From: Natrinema salaciae
GTDB lineage: Archaea; Halobacteriota; Halobacteria; Halobacteriales; Natrialbaceae
Assembly (NCBI RefSeq): GCF_900110865.1
Contig: NZ_FOFD01000001.1
Coordinates: 806,001-870,000 of the forward strand
DNA: 64,000 nt
Direction: 5' to 3'
The stretch's first letter is position 1. Each line of letters begins with the position of its first letter. The notes below the pieces were generated by a model, which saw only the letters and a list, made by a program, of their open reading frames with translations, was not told the DNA's origin and did not search any database. The translations under genes were made by a program, and so were the position numbers. This document shows, in pieces, positions 44,144-54,083 of the stretch.

Positions 44144-45610
44144 TCACCCCTTGATGTTACACACGGGGAACGTCCGCGCGACCTTGTCGCCGATGCCGAG
44201 TTCGTCGGAGATGCGGACGACCTCGTCGACGTCCTTGTAGACGCCCGGCGCTTCCTCGGCGACCGTCGCGCCCGACTGGGCCTTGACGTAAATCCGGTCC
44301 TGTTCCTCGAGTTGTTGCTGGACGTCGCCGCCCCAGAACTCGTTTTTGGCCTGCGTGCGGCTCATCAGCCGGCCCGCGCCGTGTGCCGTCGAACCGAACG
44401 TGAGGTCCATCGAGCGGTCGCCACCGCGAAGGACGTAGCTGCCCGCGCCCATGCTGCCGGGGATGATCACCGGCTGGCCGACGTCGCGGTACGCCGTCGG
44501 AACCTCGGGGTGTCCGGCGGGGAACGCCCGCGTGGCTCCCTTGCGGTGGACGTAGAGTTCGCGCTCGTCGCCGTCGTCGTTCACCGTGTGGGTCTCCTTC
44601 TTCGCGATGTTGTGTGCCACGTCGTACAGCAGGTGCATGTCCATCTCCTGCCAGGAGCGGTCGAACACTCGCTCGAAGACCTTCCGCGTGCGGTGCATGA
44701 TCAGCTGCCGGTTGACCCACGCGAAGTTGATCGCCGCGTTCATCGCGCCGTAGTAGTCCTCGGCGAGCTGCGAGCCCGCTGGCGCGGCCGCGAGTTCCTT
44801 GTCGGGGAGCCGATCCAGCAGGCCCTTGTGTTGCTGCTCGATCTTCCGCAGGTAGTCGTTGCAGGTCTGGTGACCCAGCCCCCGCGAGCCGCAGTGGATC
44901 AGGACGACGATCTGGTCCTCGGAGAGGCCGTACGCCTCGCCCACGCCGTCGTCGAAGACGTCGGTAACGCGCTGGACCTCGAGGAAGTGGTTGCCGGACC
45001 CGAGCGAACCGATCTGGTTCTTGCCGCGGTCCTTGGCCTTCTGGCTCACTTTTTCGGGATCTGCCCCCTCGCGCATCCCTTCGTCCTCGCAGTGGCGCAG
45101 GTCGTCCTCGACGGCGTGGCCGTTCTCGAGCGCCCAGTCGACGCCGCGAGCGAGGATTTCGTCGACCGTGTCGACGCCGGCTTCGACGATGCCGCCGCCC
45201 CCGAGCCCCGATGGGATGTTCGCGAACAGCGAGTCGACGAGCTCCTCCTCGCGGCCCTGCAGCTCGTCGTAGGTCAGGTTCGTCCGCATCATCCGGACGC
45301 CGCAATTGATGTCGTAGCCGACCGCTCCCGGCGAGATACAGCCGTTCTCTGCGTCGAGTGCGCCCACCCCACCGACGGGGAAGCCGTAGCCCTGATGGCC
45401 GTCGGGCATACAGATCGCGTAGTTCGTAATTCCCGGCAGGTGGGTCGTGTTCGTGATCTGGTCGAGCGTCTTGTCCTCCTTGATCTCCTCGAGCAGCGCT
45501 TCGCTCGCTAGGACGCGCGCGGGGACGCGCATGTCTCCCGCTTGTGGAATCTCCCAGACGTACTCGCGAACCCGCTCGAGCGTGATGCCGTTGGCGTCGA
45601 AGGTAGTCAT
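44144..45610 (-). CDS. rtcB: RNA-splicing ligase RtcB
   Basis: 488 residues from MTTFDANGITLERVREYVWE. Metal and catalytic motifs are intact: MPDGHQGYGFPVGG, DINCGVRMM (metal-binding Cys), GSLGSGNHFLEV, HCGSRGLGHQ, and the guanylation His in SMGAGSYVLRGG region/AHGAGRLMSRTQAKNEF. No intein interrupts it. It joins 2',3'-cyclic phosphate or 3'-phosphate ends to 5'-OH ends in tRNA splicing and repair, activated by archease, which is encoded upstream on the same strand. Confidence 0.96.
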   Translation of the reverse strand: MTTFDANGITLERVREYVWEIPQAGDMRVPARVLASEALLEEIKEDKTLDQITNTTHLPGITNYAICMPDGHQGYGFPVGGVGALDAENGCISPGAVGYDINCGVRMMRTNLTYDELQGREEELVDSLFANIPSGLGGGGIVEAGVDTVDEILARGVDWALENGHAVEDDLRHCEDEGMREGADPEKVSQKAKDRGKNQIGSLGSGNHFLEVQRVTDVFDDGVGEAYGLSEDQIVVLIHCGSRGLGHQTCNDYLRKIEQQHKGLLDRLPDKELAAAPAGSQLAEDYYGAMNAAINFAWVNRQLIMHRTRKVFERVFDRSWQEMDMHLLYDVAHNIAKKETHTVNDDGDERELYVHRKGATRAFPAGHPEVPTAYRDVGQPVIIPGSMGAGSYVLRGGDRSMDLTFGSTAHGAGRLMSRTQAKNEFWGGDVQQQLEEQDRIYVKAQSGATVAEEAPGVYKDVDEVVRISDELGIGDKVARTFPVCNIKG

Positions 45611-45741
45611 ACGCGGAACTCGGACCGCGGCGAAGAAAGATGTTCGTCTCTCGAGTCGCCGTTCGCCGGCCCGTCCGGGGTCGGACGCGTGGTCCAGTTC
45701 ACCGCGATCCGGACCCGGATGGGAGCGACCCGTTCGAAGCC

Positions 45742-46218
45742 TCAGACGTCGAAAACGACGTACGCTTCCCAGCCGCCGGTGCCGTCCGCGCCGTCGACGC
45801 GCTCGAGGCGCATCTCCGAATAGGTCACCGCCTTCACCTCGCGGGCGTCGATCTCGGACAGCGGGACGCCGCGAGCGCTTGCCTCGAGGTGCCACTCCGC
45901 GGTTCCGGGCCGCCCCGCCGAGTCGTCGTCGGCGACGTCGTCCGAGACGGTCCGCTCGATCGACTCGACCCGGTGATCGACGGGGAGTACCGATCGGACG
46001 TCCCGCAGGTAGATCAGTTCGTCGAGGTAGTCGAACAGCAGCGCTTCGCGGTTCTCGGCCGTCACGGACAGCGAAAACCGGTCACCGGAGTCGGACGGAA
46101 CGTCGTCGCACGAGGCGGCCGCGAGGCCGTCAGCCGTCGCGGCGAACGCCGTCTCGAGCGAGTCGCCCGTCGCGGCCACTGCCACGTCGGCCGTGTGATC
46201 GCGTAGTTCGAACCCCAT
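45742..46218 (-). CDS. Archease
   Basis: 158 residues. MGFELRDHTADVAVAATG is the archease N-terminus (metal-binding Asp and His in DHTAD), and VKAVTYSEMRLE with C-terminal AYVVFDV completes the family. Archease accelerates RtcB guanylation and turnover. It lies 131 bp upstream of rtcB in the same direction, so the two probably act as a unit. Confidence 0.94.
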   Translation of the reverse strand: MGFELRDHTADVAVAATGDSLETAFAATADGLAAASCDDVPSDSGDRFSLSVTAENREALLFDYLDELIYLRDVRSVLPVDHRVESIERTVSDDVADDDSAGRPGTAEWHLEASARGVPLSEIDAREVKAVTYSEMRLERVDGADGTGGWEAYVVFDV

Positions 46219-46386
46219 CTGCGACCCCCTTCGCCGACCGGGGTCGTATGCCCATCGCTTCGAGCGCTTCGTTCGGGGTTCGTTCCGCTCGAGATAGACA
46301 CGGGTTCGGACATGTCGTCCGCGTCTGACGTTCCGGAGCGTCGACTGCCGGTGGAATTATATTGACGACGCTGGTAGACTGTGGTA

Positions 46387-46863
46387 GTGAGCGTCAACAT
46401 CGACAGTCGCGTCGTCGCCCCGGGGAGCGACGACTTCGTCGACGAAGCCTGGCAGCTAAAGGAGGAGATCAACCGTCAGGAAGATGTGCTCAAGCAGCGG
46501 TACGACTTCTTCACCGACGCGTATCGCCGGTCGAAGGTCCACTGTTACGTCCAGAACGACGAGCTCATCGGGTTCGCCGCCGTTCGACGCGACGGGTACA
46601 TTCTCTTTCTGGCAGTCTCCCCCGCGTACCGCGGCGAGGGGATCGGCAAACGACTCGTCGCCCACGTCGCGGACGATCACGACACGATCACGTGTCACGC
46701 CCGAACGAGCAACGAGAACGCACTACAGTTCTACGAACACCTCGGCTTCGAGATCACGCGTCGGATCGACGACTACTACGAGGACGGCGGCGACGCCTAC
46801 TACCTGAAACTCGGTTCCGACGTCGGTATCGCGGATCGGATCACGGACCTGATTCGCCGGTGA
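46387..46863 (+). CDS. GNAT-family N-acetyltransferase
   Basis: 158 residues, GTG start at 46387 (MSVNIDSRVVAPGSDDFVDE). Acetyl-CoA loop VSPAYRGEGIGKRLVAHV and NENALQFYEHLGFEITRRID are classic GNAT features, though the substrate is unknown. A TATA-like AATTATATT near 46353-46361 is centred about 30 nt before the GTG, consistent with a leaderless mRNA. A second GTG at 46381 is possible. Confidence 0.88.
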   Translation: MSVNIDSRVVAPGSDDFVDEAWQLKEEINRQEDVLKQRYDFFTDAYRRSKVHCYVQNDELIGFAAVRRDGYILFLAVSPAYRGEGIGKRLVAHVADDHDTITCHARTSNENALQFYEHLGFEITRRIDDYYEDGGDAYYLKLGSDVGIADRITDLIRR

Positions 46864-47037
46864 CGAGCCGTTCGACCGAGCGCGTCTCTCACAGCCAGCG
46901 GCCGCTCTCGCGGTCACATCTCCGTTCGCGACCGGGGTGACCGGTCGATCGTCGGTCCGTTTCTTCGCGGGCCACACCTCATGGGTCTGCTCCATTCGGC
47001 AGGATTATACACCCCCACCGATGACTACCCGAAGCGC

Positions 47038-48213
47038 ATGGAGGAGCGAACGAGGGCCTATCTGCGGGGGCGGTTCCGCGACCACTACCGTCGCACTGAG
47101 ATCACGCCACCGCCCGCGGCCAACGAACGCGAGTGGGGCTTTATCCCCTGGACCGAGGGACCCGATACGACGATGGTCCGCCACCGTTCGCTGCTCGAGC
47201 TCGGCGATCTCTCGGCGTTTCTCGTCCGGAAACGACCGCGGCACGTCTATTTCTCCGCCGGCCGATTCCGCGACCCCGGCGCGAGTTCGATGACGGAGAA
47301 GGACTGGCAGTCCGCTGACCTCGTCTTCGACCTCGACGCCGATCACCTGCCCGGCGTCACCCTCGGGGAGGACAGCTACGCGGAGATGCTCGCGAAGTGT
47401 AAGGACGCGCTGTGCCGGCTGCTCGAGTTCCTCGAGGAGGACTTCGCCTTCGACGACCTCGAGATCGTCTTCTCGGGCGGCCGGGGCTACCACGTCCACG
47501 TTCGCGACGAGAACGTCCTCCACCTCGAGCGGGAGCACCGGCGCGAGATCGTCGACTACGTCCGCGGTATCGGCCTCGAGTTCGAGGAGTTGATCGAGAC
47601 CGAGACCGTCGCCGGATTGGGGCGCAAGACGCCGACGGAGCGGCGCACCCTCCAGATCGAGGGGGGCTGGGGTGCTCGGACGCACGCCCACCTGATGGCG
47701 TACATCGACGACCTGCTCGAGTTGGACGAAGACGCCGCCCTCGATCGGTTGCAGGCGTTCGACGGCATCGGGGAGGGGAAGGCCCAGGCCACGCTGAACG
47801 CGGCCCGCACCAATCGAGCGCAGCTCGAGGCGGGCAACGTGACCGTCCACACCGCGGTCGCACAGCTGGCCGAACGGTTCGCGACCGAGGCCGTCGAGCG
47901 GGACAACGCGCCGATCGACGAACCCGTCACCACGGACACGAACCGGCTGATCCGGCTTCCGGGCAGTCTACACGGCGGGAGCGGACTGAAGACGGTCCGA
48001 CTCGAGCGCGAGGAGATCGCCGACTTCGATCCCCTCGTGGACGCCGTCCCGGAGACCTTCGTCGGTCACGAAATCACGGTCGACGTGAGCGACGGCGGCG
48101 AGGTCGAACTCGGCGGAGAGACCATTACGGTTTCGGAGGGGGAGCAGTCGCTACCCGAGCACGTCGCCGTGTTCCTGATGGCGCGCGGCCGGGCCGAGAA
48201 GGAAAAGGAGTGA
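47038..48213 (+). CDS. priS: DNA primase small subunit PriS
   Basis: 391 residues from MEERTRAYLRGRFRDHYRR. Catalytic DxD in LVFDLDADHL, FSGGRGYHVHVRD, and the C-terminal TNRLIRLPGSLHGGSGLKT. It makes RNA/DNA primers with PriL. The ATG at 47038 gives the usual N-terminus and has a TATA-like GATTATAC about 33 nt upstream; a longer start at 46981 is less likely. GINS51 lies 232 bp downstream. Confidence 0.93.
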   Translation: MEERTRAYLRGRFRDHYRRTEITPPPAANEREWGFIPWTEGPDTTMVRHRSLLELGDLSAFLVRKRPRHVYFSAGRFRDPGASSMTEKDWQSADLVFDLDADHLPGVTLGEDSYAEMLAKCKDALCRLLEFLEEDFAFDDLEIVFSGGRGYHVHVRDENVLHLEREHRREIVDYVRGIGLEFEELIETETVAGLGRKTPTERRTLQIEGGWGARTHAHLMAYIDDLLELDEDAALDRLQAFDGIGEGKAQATLNAARTNRAQLEAGNVTVHTAVAQLAERFATEAVERDNAPIDEPVTTDTNRLIRLPGSLHGGSGLKTVRLEREEIADFDPLVDAVPETFVGHEITVDVSDGGEVELGGETITVSEGEQSLPEHVAVFLMARGRAEKEKE

Positions 48214-48445
48214 TCCGGTTCGATCGGCGGCCGGGTACGGGGGTCGTTCACACACCCGTCGTCTTGCTTCCGACGCAGGTCGTCTCGCTGGCAGTCGTCC
48301 GACAGCCGACAGCCGATCGTCGAGGGCCCCGCGACCTCGACGCCGCCGGTCGCGCGACGACGATATATTTACAACCCCGGAGACTGTTCACTCCGGTCAG
48401 GAGTTCACTACGACCGTCCCGTCAGGGTGGCTAGTGGGAATCGAA

Positions 48446-49390
48446 ATGAATCTAGACGAACTGCGTTCGGTCCAGAGCAAGGAGCGCCAGAAGGACAGCC
48501 TCCAGAACCTGCGCCCTTCGTTCTACCAGGAAGTCGGCGAGTACATCGCCGACCTCGAGGACGAACGCGACCGCGTCGCCGAGCAGGCCGAGGACCCCTT
48601 CTCCGAACCCGAAGTCGGCCGTCTGACGGACGAGATCGAGACCGCCAAGGACGTCGTCGAGGCGATCTACGAGCGACGAATGGGAAAACTCGTCAAGCAG
48701 GCCAGCCTCGCCGCGGCCGGAATGGCGGCCGACGACGAGGGCCTGACCGCGGAGGAGGCGGACCTCTTCGACGACCTCGTCGACCGCATTAGCTCGAACA
48801 AGAGCCGAGTGCTGGACGTCCTCGAGGGCGTCGAGGGAGCGGCCACCGGAGCCGACGCGGCCACCGATCCGACCGGCGGCTCCGAGCCGCCCGCGACCGG
48901 TTCGGCCGGCGATCCCGAGACACCGCCAACCGGTCACGCACCCTCGGCGGGCGAAGACCGGACGGACGACGCCCCCCCGGCACCGCCGATGGACCCGCCC
49001 GCGGATACCGACCCGGCAGCAGCGACGGCGGCAGAGCCGGACGCAGGGGACGCGAGCGGCGTCTCTCCGGCGGACGTCATGGGCGGAAACGAACCGCCCG
49101 CGGGGGCGACTGACGCGGGCGCGCCGGGCGACCCAGCCGATCCGGCCCGGGACGAGGAGCCAACGACCCCCGCGGATTCCGGCGCTGGGACGGACTCGCC
49201 ACCGAACGCGGGCGACGCGGACCCGGCCGCCGATGTCGATCGGACGACCGTCAGGATCACCAGCGATATCGGCTCCATTCTCGGCGTCGACGATCGGGAG
49301 TACACCCTGACGAGCGACGACATCGTCACGCTCCCGGAGCAAAACGCCGCCCCCCTCGTCGATCGGGAGGCGGCCGAACGGCTCGAGTGA
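48446..49390 (+). CDS. GINS complex subunit (Gins51-like)
   Basis: 314 residues, longer than typical. The GINS A-domain is N-terminal (MNLDELRSVQSKERQKDSLQ, IADLEDERDRVAEQ, residues 1-125). A long Pro/Ala/Asp/Thr low-complexity linker (about residues 135-260) precedes a C-terminal B-domain (TTVRITSDIGSILGVDDREY, ...LPEQNAAPLVDREAAERLE). GINS joins MCM and GAN/RecJ in the replicative helicase. The priS-gins order is conserved in archaea. TATA-like GATATATTTAC near 48362. Confidence 0.87.
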   Translation: MNLDELRSVQSKERQKDSLQNLRPSFYQEVGEYIADLEDERDRVAEQAEDPFSEPEVGRLTDEIETAKDVVEAIYERRMGKLVKQASLAAAGMAADDEGLTAEEADLFDDLVDRISSNKSRVLDVLEGVEGAATGADAATDPTGGSEPPATGSAGDPETPPTGHAPSAGEDRTDDAPPAPPMDPPADTDPAAATAAEPDAGDASGVSPADVMGGNEPPAGATDAGAPGDPADPARDEEPTTPADSGAGTDSPPNAGDADPAADVDRTTVRITSDIGSILGVDDREYTLTSDDIVTLPEQNAAPLVDREAAERLE

Positions 49391-49480
49391 GCGACGTTCA
49401 GTACCAATTCGCTCACGGCGTCGTGATCCGCTGCCGTGTGAAACCGTAACGCATACATTACCCGTCACTAACTCGCATGC

Positions 49481-49954
49481 ATGCTCGACGTCGGCGACGA
49501 GGCACCCGAGTTCGAACTGCTGAACCAACGCGGCGAGACGGTCACCCGCTCCGATTTCGAGGGGCAGCGGCTCGTCGTCTACTTCTACCCCCGTGCCAAC
49601 ACGGACGGGTGTACCACCGAAGCCTGCGGGTTCGACGAGGCGCTGGCGGAGTTTGCGGACCTCGACGTCGCGGTCGTCGGTATCAGCGACGACCCCGTTG
49701 ACGATATCGCCGACTTCGCCGCCGACTACGGCCTCGAGTTCGACCTGCTCTCCGACGAGTTCGGCGAAGTCGCGACGCTCTACGAGTCCTACGGCGAGAA
49801 ACGGATGTTCGGGAACACCTTCGATGGCGTCTTCAGGAACACCTACGTCGTCGGGCCGGATGGGCGGATCGAGGCGGCGTACGAGGATGTCTCGCCCGAC
49901 GGACACGCCGACGAGGTCTTCGCGGATCTCGGACCGGCGGATCTCGCCCACTGA
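49481..49954 (+). CDS. Thiol peroxidase / peroxiredoxin (BCP type)
   Basis: 157 residues. Peroxidatic and resolving cysteines in ANTDGCTTEACGFDE (Cys-x4-Cys, the atypical 2-Cys BCP arrangement) within the thioredoxin fold (GQRLVVYFYPRANTDG). Conserved Arg and Phe near the C-terminus (TYVVGPDGRI). It reduces hydroperoxides using thioredoxin. Sits alone after the GINS gene. Confidence 0.93.
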   Translation: MLDVGDEAPEFELLNQRGETVTRSDFEGQRLVVYFYPRANTDGCTTEACGFDEALAEFADLDVAVVGISDDPVDDIADFAADYGLEFDLLSDEFGEVATLYESYGEKRMFGNTFDGVFRNTYVVGPDGRIEAAYEDVSPDGHADEVFADLGPADLAH

Positions 49955-50011
49955 CGCGGGATCGTCGCTAACGGCCCTCTCGTCGTTCGGAGTCCGCCGA
50001 CGGCCCGTTCG

Positions 50012-50341
50012 TCACTCGGAGTCCGCCGATGAGTCGGAATCGTCCGGCCCGAAGACGCGAATGCGGCCGGTATCCGTGACGCGAAGCAGGTGATCGTTCA
50101 GTTCCAACTCGACGGTGACGGTGCCGCCCCGTCGGTCGTCGGTCACGAGCGCATCGAGGGCTTCGGGATCGAGGTGATCGTAGAGCGTAAACCCGCGTTC
50201 GGTCGAACACTCGAGCGGATCGGTGTCGAGTGCGGCCGCGACCGCGTAGACGACGGCGATGCTGGCCGGCGTCGTTTCGTCGTGCGTCCGCTCGGCGAGG
50301 ATCGGCCGTTCGTCCAACGGATCTCGATCGGGACCGGGCAT
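50012..50341 (-). CDS. HalOD1 output-domain protein
   Basis: 109 residues from MPGPDRDPLDERPILAERTH. ASIAVVYAVAAALDTDPLEC and TVTVELELNDHLLRVTDTGR match the HalOD1 domain found as an output module of haloarchaeal signalling proteins. Here it stands alone, without a sensor. The tail is acidic. A GTG nine bases upstream is an alternative start. Confidence 0.8.
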   Translation of the reverse strand: MPGPDRDPLDERPILAERTHDETTPASIAVVYAVAAALDTDPLECSTERGFTLYDHLDPEALDALVTDDRRGGTVTVELELNDHLLRVTDTGRIRVFGPDDSDSSADSE

Positions 50342-50648
50342 TATCCGCACCCCCTCCAGGGTCTCGATCGTCGGTCGTAGCGTCCCGTCCCGTAGTCGAT
50401 CGATGGTCCGACCATTACCAGTGGTTCTCGGGCGTTCACTACGAAGCTTGGCCTTGAATAAGAGAGTTCGATCGACGTACCAGCACCATCACGATGATCG
50501 TGGCACGTGGCGGTCAGCGGCCCGGGTAACCAGTGATTACCGGATTACCGATCCGATTTTACCCGACTGAAGAAGTGAGATAACCTTTACACGTTCCGCG
50601 TGCAGTCCGCACACGCTATGGCTCCCACACCGAGCTGTCGGATCACCT
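50342..50648. other. 307-bp divergent intergenic region
   Basis: Between the HalOD1 gene (minus) and the TrmB-family gene (plus). Candidate TATA-like stretches: TTGAATAAG near 50454 and GATTTTACC near 50554. No gene or repeat recognised. Confidence 0.35.
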
Positions 50649-51485
50649 ATGTCTGAAACCGATGCCGTCGACGCGCTGGTCGAACTGGGGCTACGCACGT
50701 ACGAGGCGCGGTGTTTCGTGGCGCTGACACAGCTCTCGGAGGGAACGGCGAAGGAGATCAGCCGGGTCGCGGACGTTCCCCAATCCCGCGTCTACGACGT
50801 CGTCGACGAGTTACACCGGCTCGGTCTCGTCGACGTACAGGAGTCCGACCCGCGCAGATACAGCGTTGTCTCCGTCGACGCCGCCCGGAAGCGGCTCCGA
50901 CAGGAGTACCGCGGTCACCTCGACACCGCGACCGCGAACCTCCGAAAGCTCGAGCGACGGACGGTCGACGACGACGGCGTCTGGAAGGTCGCCGGCTCCA
51001 CGGACGTGCGCAACCGGACGGTGGAAGCCGTCGCGGACGCGACGAGCGAGATTTACCTGCTCGCGGCCGACGAGGAGTTGCTCGAGTCCGCCCTCCTCGA
51101 CCGCCTCGCCGCGGCACGCGAGCGAAACGTCGCGGTGTTCGTCGAGGTGCCGTCGTCGTCCGGGCGACAGCGGGTTCACGAGACGGTCCCGACGGCGGCG
51201 GTCGCCGTTACCGACTTCGCGTTCGATTCGCGGGACGTCCCGGACCGGTCGCTCGGTCGGTTGCTACTGGTCGATCGGGAGACGGTCGTACTGAGCGCGC
51301 GAACGACCGGTCTCGTCCCGAACGAAACGACGGAGACCGGCATCTGGGCCAGCGAACGCGGTCACGGACTGGTCGTCTGGCTCAGGTACACGCTCGAGGG
51401 GCGACTGGTGGCACTCGAGTTCGAAACCGGCGAGCCGACGGCGTCGTGCGATGCGGACGCGGAGTGTCCGGCGTGCGAAGAATGA
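50649..51485 (+). CDS. TrmB-family transcription regulator
   Basis: 278 residues from MSETDAVDALVELGLRTYEA. N-terminal TrmB winged helix (GTAKEISRVADVPQSRVYDV), then a PLD-like/effector domain (VWKVAGSTDVRNRTVEAVAD...). The last 12 residues hold CDADAECPACEE, three cysteines that could bind metal. TrmB proteins sense sugars or other ligands. Targets unknown. It converges with cdc48. Confidence 0.88.
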   Translation: MSETDAVDALVELGLRTYEARCFVALTQLSEGTAKEISRVADVPQSRVYDVVDELHRLGLVDVQESDPRRYSVVSVDAARKRLRQEYRGHLDTATANLRKLERRTVDDDGVWKVAGSTDVRNRTVEAVADATSEIYLLAADEELLESALLDRLAAARERNVAVFVEVPSSSGRQRVHETVPTAAVAVTDFAFDSRDVPDRSLGRLLLVDRETVVLSARTTGLVPNETTETGIWASERGHGLVVWLRYTLEGRLVALEFETGEPTASCDADAECPACEE

Positions 51486-51544
51486 GGTGGGACCGCAAGC
51501 GGCGAGAACGGTAGCTGCGACCGTCCCGGCTGCGGGCGGAGACC

Positions 51545-53806
51545 TTACTGGAAGGTCCGGCCGAGCTGTTCGTCCTGTCCGGGTTCGGCCTGCTGGAACT
51601 CGTCTTCGAGTTCCTCGTACTGCTCGCGGGTCGCGGGCGTCACGCTCGGGTTGACCTCGTCGAGCGCGTGCTCGAAGTGCTCGCGACTGATGCGGACGTT
51701 GCCGATGGTGTCGGCCATCTCCTCGGGGTCGACCGAGTTGATGAACTCGCGGCTGGCGGCCATCGAGGCCTCGCGACAGACCGCTTCGATGTCGGCACCG
51801 ACGTAGCCCTCCGTCTCACTGGCGAGCCACTCGAGGTCGACCGACTCGGCCAGGGGCTTGTTCCGGGTGTGGACGTCGAAGATCGCCTTGCGGGCGTCCT
51901 CGTCGGGGACCGGCACGTGGACGTGGCGGTCGAGCCGTCCGGGACGGAGCAGGGCGCTGTCGATCAGGTCCGGCCGGTTGGTGGTGGCGATCACGACGAC
52001 GTCCTCGAGTTCCTCGAGGCCGTCGAGTTCGGTCAGCAGCTGGCTGACGACGCGTTCGCCGACGCCGGAGTCGCCCTGGCGCTGCCCGCGTTCGCCCGCG
52101 ATCGAGTCGATCTCGTCGAAGAAGATCACGGTCGGTGCGTTCGACCGCGCCTTCTCGAAGACTTCGCGGACGCCCTTCTCGCTCTCCCCGACGTACTTGT
52201 TCAGCAGTTCGGGGCCCTTGATCGAGATGAAGTTCGACTGGGCCTCGTTGGCGACGGCCTTCGCGAGCAGGGTCTTCCCCGTGCCCGGCGGCCCGTACAT
52301 CAGGACGCCCTTGGCGGCCTGCATGTCCATCTGCTCGAACACTTCGGGGTAGTCGAGCGGCCACTGGATCGTCTCGCGGAGCTGCTCTTTGGTGTCGCCC
52401 AGTCCGCCGACGTCGTTCCAGGTGACGTCGGGGACCTCGACGAAGACCTCGCGCATCGCGGAGGGCTGGATGCCCTTGAGCGCCTCCTTGAAGTCGCGTT
52501 CCGTGACCTCCAGCGACTCGAGGACGTCGGCGTCGATCTCCTCGGACTCGAGATCGAGTTCGGGGCGGATGCGACGGAGCGCGTTCATCGCGCCCTCGCG
52601 GGCCAGCGACTCGAGGTCGGCGCCGACGAACCCGTGCGTGTTCTCGGCGTATTGGTCGAGGTCGACCGACTCCGTGAGCGGCATCCCGCGGGTGTGGACC
52701 TGGAGGATCTCCTTGCGGCCCTCCTTGTCGGGGACGCCGATCTCGATCTCGCGGTCGAAGCGACCGCCACGCCGGAGCGCGGGATCGATCGCGTCGATCC
52801 GGTTGGTCGCGGCGATGACCGTAACGCGGCCGCGCTCCTCGAGGCCGTCCATCAGCGAGAGGAGCTGGGCGACGACGCGCCGTTCGACGTCACCGCCGGC
52901 CTCCTCGCGCTTGGCGGCGATGGAGTCGAGTTCGTCGATGAAGACGATCGCGGGAGCGTTCTCCTCGGCCTCTTCGAAGACCTCGCGGAGTTGCTCCTCG
53001 CTCTCGCCGTAGTACTTCGACATGATCTCCGGGCCGGAGATCGTTTCGAAGTGGGCGTCGATCTCGTTGGCGACGGCCTTGGCCATGAGGGTCTTCCCCG
53101 TGCCCGGCGGGCCGTGCAGGAGGACGCCCTTCGGCGGCTCGATGCCGAGCTGCTGGAACAGCTCGGGGTGGCGCATCGGCAGTTCGATCATCTCGCGGAC
53201 CTGGTCGAGTTCCTCGTCCAGGCCACCGATGTCCTCGTAGGCGACGTTCGGGACGCCGTCGGCGGACGCTGCGCCGCCGGAGCTGACCTGCTCGGCGGGC
53301 GTCTCGGAGATCTCGATGCTCGTCGAGTCCGTGATGACGACGGTTCCGGACGGCGCGGTGCTCGCGATCTTCAGCGGGACCGACTGCCCGGAGCTGGCCA
53401 TGGGTCCGAACGAGAGCGAGAACGGCACCGTCTGACCCTCCGTGACGGCCTGCCCGCTCAGCTTGTCGCGAACGAGTGGCCCGATGTCGCCCCGGATCCG
53501 CAGGTTCTGCGGAAGCGCGACGGTGACCGATTTGGCGGGCTTGACGTCGGCCGCTTCGATGGTGACGGTGTCGTCGATCCCGACGTCGGCCTCCTGGCGC
53601 AGGCGACCGTCGATGCGTACGATCCCGCGCCCCTCGTCTTCGGGATACCCGGGCCAGACGCGAGCGACGCCCTGTCCGTCGCTCTTGCCCTCGATGACGA
53701 TGTAATCCCCGTTCTCGAGGTCGAGTTCGTTCATCGAGACGCGGTCGATCGCAGCGAGTCCGCGGCCGGCGTCTTTCTGTTTCAGTGGTTTGACAGTGAG
53801 CTTCAT
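51545..53806 (-). CDS. cdc48: Cdc48/VAT-family AAA+ ATPase
   Basis: 753 residues. N-domain (1-180, [16 protein letters not shown]), then D1 and D2 rings, each with GPPGTGKT and Walker B ([23 protein letters not shown]). The C-terminus ends [10 protein letters not shown]; the last three residues TFQ are close to, but not, the HbYX tail used to dock on the proteasome (Phe for Tyr). It unfolds proteins for degradation or remodelling. Its ATG overlaps the stop of a small Hsp20-like gene upstream by 4 nt. Confidence 0.95.
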   Translation of the reverse strand: MKLTVKPLKQKDAGRGLAAIDRVSMNELDLENGDYIVIEGKSDGQGVARVWPGYPEDEGRGIVRIDGRLRQEADVGIDDTVTIEAADVKPAKSVTVALPQNLRIRGDIGPLVRDKLSGQAVTEGQTVPFSLSFGPMASSGQSVPLKIASTAPSGTVVITDSTSIEISETPAEQVSSGGAASADGVPNVAYEDIGGLDEELDQVREMIELPMRHPELFQQLGIEPPKGVLLHGPPGTGKTLMAKAVANEIDAHFETISGPEIMSKYYGESEEQLREVFEEAEENAPAIVFIDELDSIAAKREEAGGDVERRVVAQLLSLMDGLEERGRVTVIAATNRIDAIDPALRRGGRFDREIEIGVPDKEGRKEILQVHTRGMPLTESVDLDQYAENTHGFVGADLESLAREGAMNALRRIRPELDLESEEIDADVLESLEVTERDFKEALKGIQPSAMREVFVEVPDVTWNDVGGLGDTKEQLRETIQWPLDYPEVFEQMDMQAAKGVLMYGPPGTGKTLLAKAVANEAQSNFISIKGPELLNKYVGESEKGVREVFEKARSNAPTVIFFDEIDSIAGERGQRQGDSGVGERVVSQLLTELDGLEELEDVVVIATTNRPDLIDSALLRPGRLDRHVHVPVPDEDARKAIFDVHTRNKPLAESVDLEWLASETEGYVGADIEAVCREASMAASREFINSVDPEEMADTIGNVRISREHFEHALDEVNPSVTPATREQYEELEDEFQQAEPGQDEQLGRTFQ

Positions 53807-54051
53807 AGTTCCTCCTCCAGTTCGACAGTGAGCACGCCGTTTTTGATAAACGTGTGCGCGTCCCCGACGGTATCGGGGAGTTCGATTTCGTACTGGTCGT
53901 CCTCGAGGACGACGATGACCGTGTTGTCGACGACGTCGACCGAGGCGTCGGTCTCGTCGGTACCGAAGTCGACGGCCATGATCACGGCGTCGTCGTACTC
54001 GTACTGACGGGCTACCTGCCCCTCGTCGCGGGTGAATTGTTCGAGAGTCAT
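53803..54051 (-). CDS. DUF7127 small protein, Hsp20/alpha-crystallin-like, coupled to cdc48
   Basis: 82 residues. Beta-strand-rich with hydrophobic alternation ([43 protein letters not shown]); the ending with GVLTVELxxx is that of small heat-shock/p23-like beta-sandwiches. Acidic throughout. Its stop overlaps the cdc48 ATG by 4 nt, so the two are made together from one mRNA. A TATA-like TTTATATGG lies about 40 nt upstream. Role as a substrate adaptor or chaperone for Cdc48 is inference. Confidence 0.72.
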   Translation of the reverse strand: MTLEQFTRDEGQVARQYEYDDAVIMAVDFGTDETDASVDVVDNTVIVVLEDDQYEIELPDTVGDAHTFIKNGVLTVELEEEL

Positions 54052-54083
54052 GCTGTAACTAACCCAAGGTAAGCGCCAGAGCC

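Noticed and set aside
48840-49240. Low-complexity D/P/A/T tract inside the GINS gene, checked as a possible repeat element
   Set aside because: The reading frame is intact and acidic; it is a disordered linker between the A and B domains rather than a mobile or CRISPR repeat.
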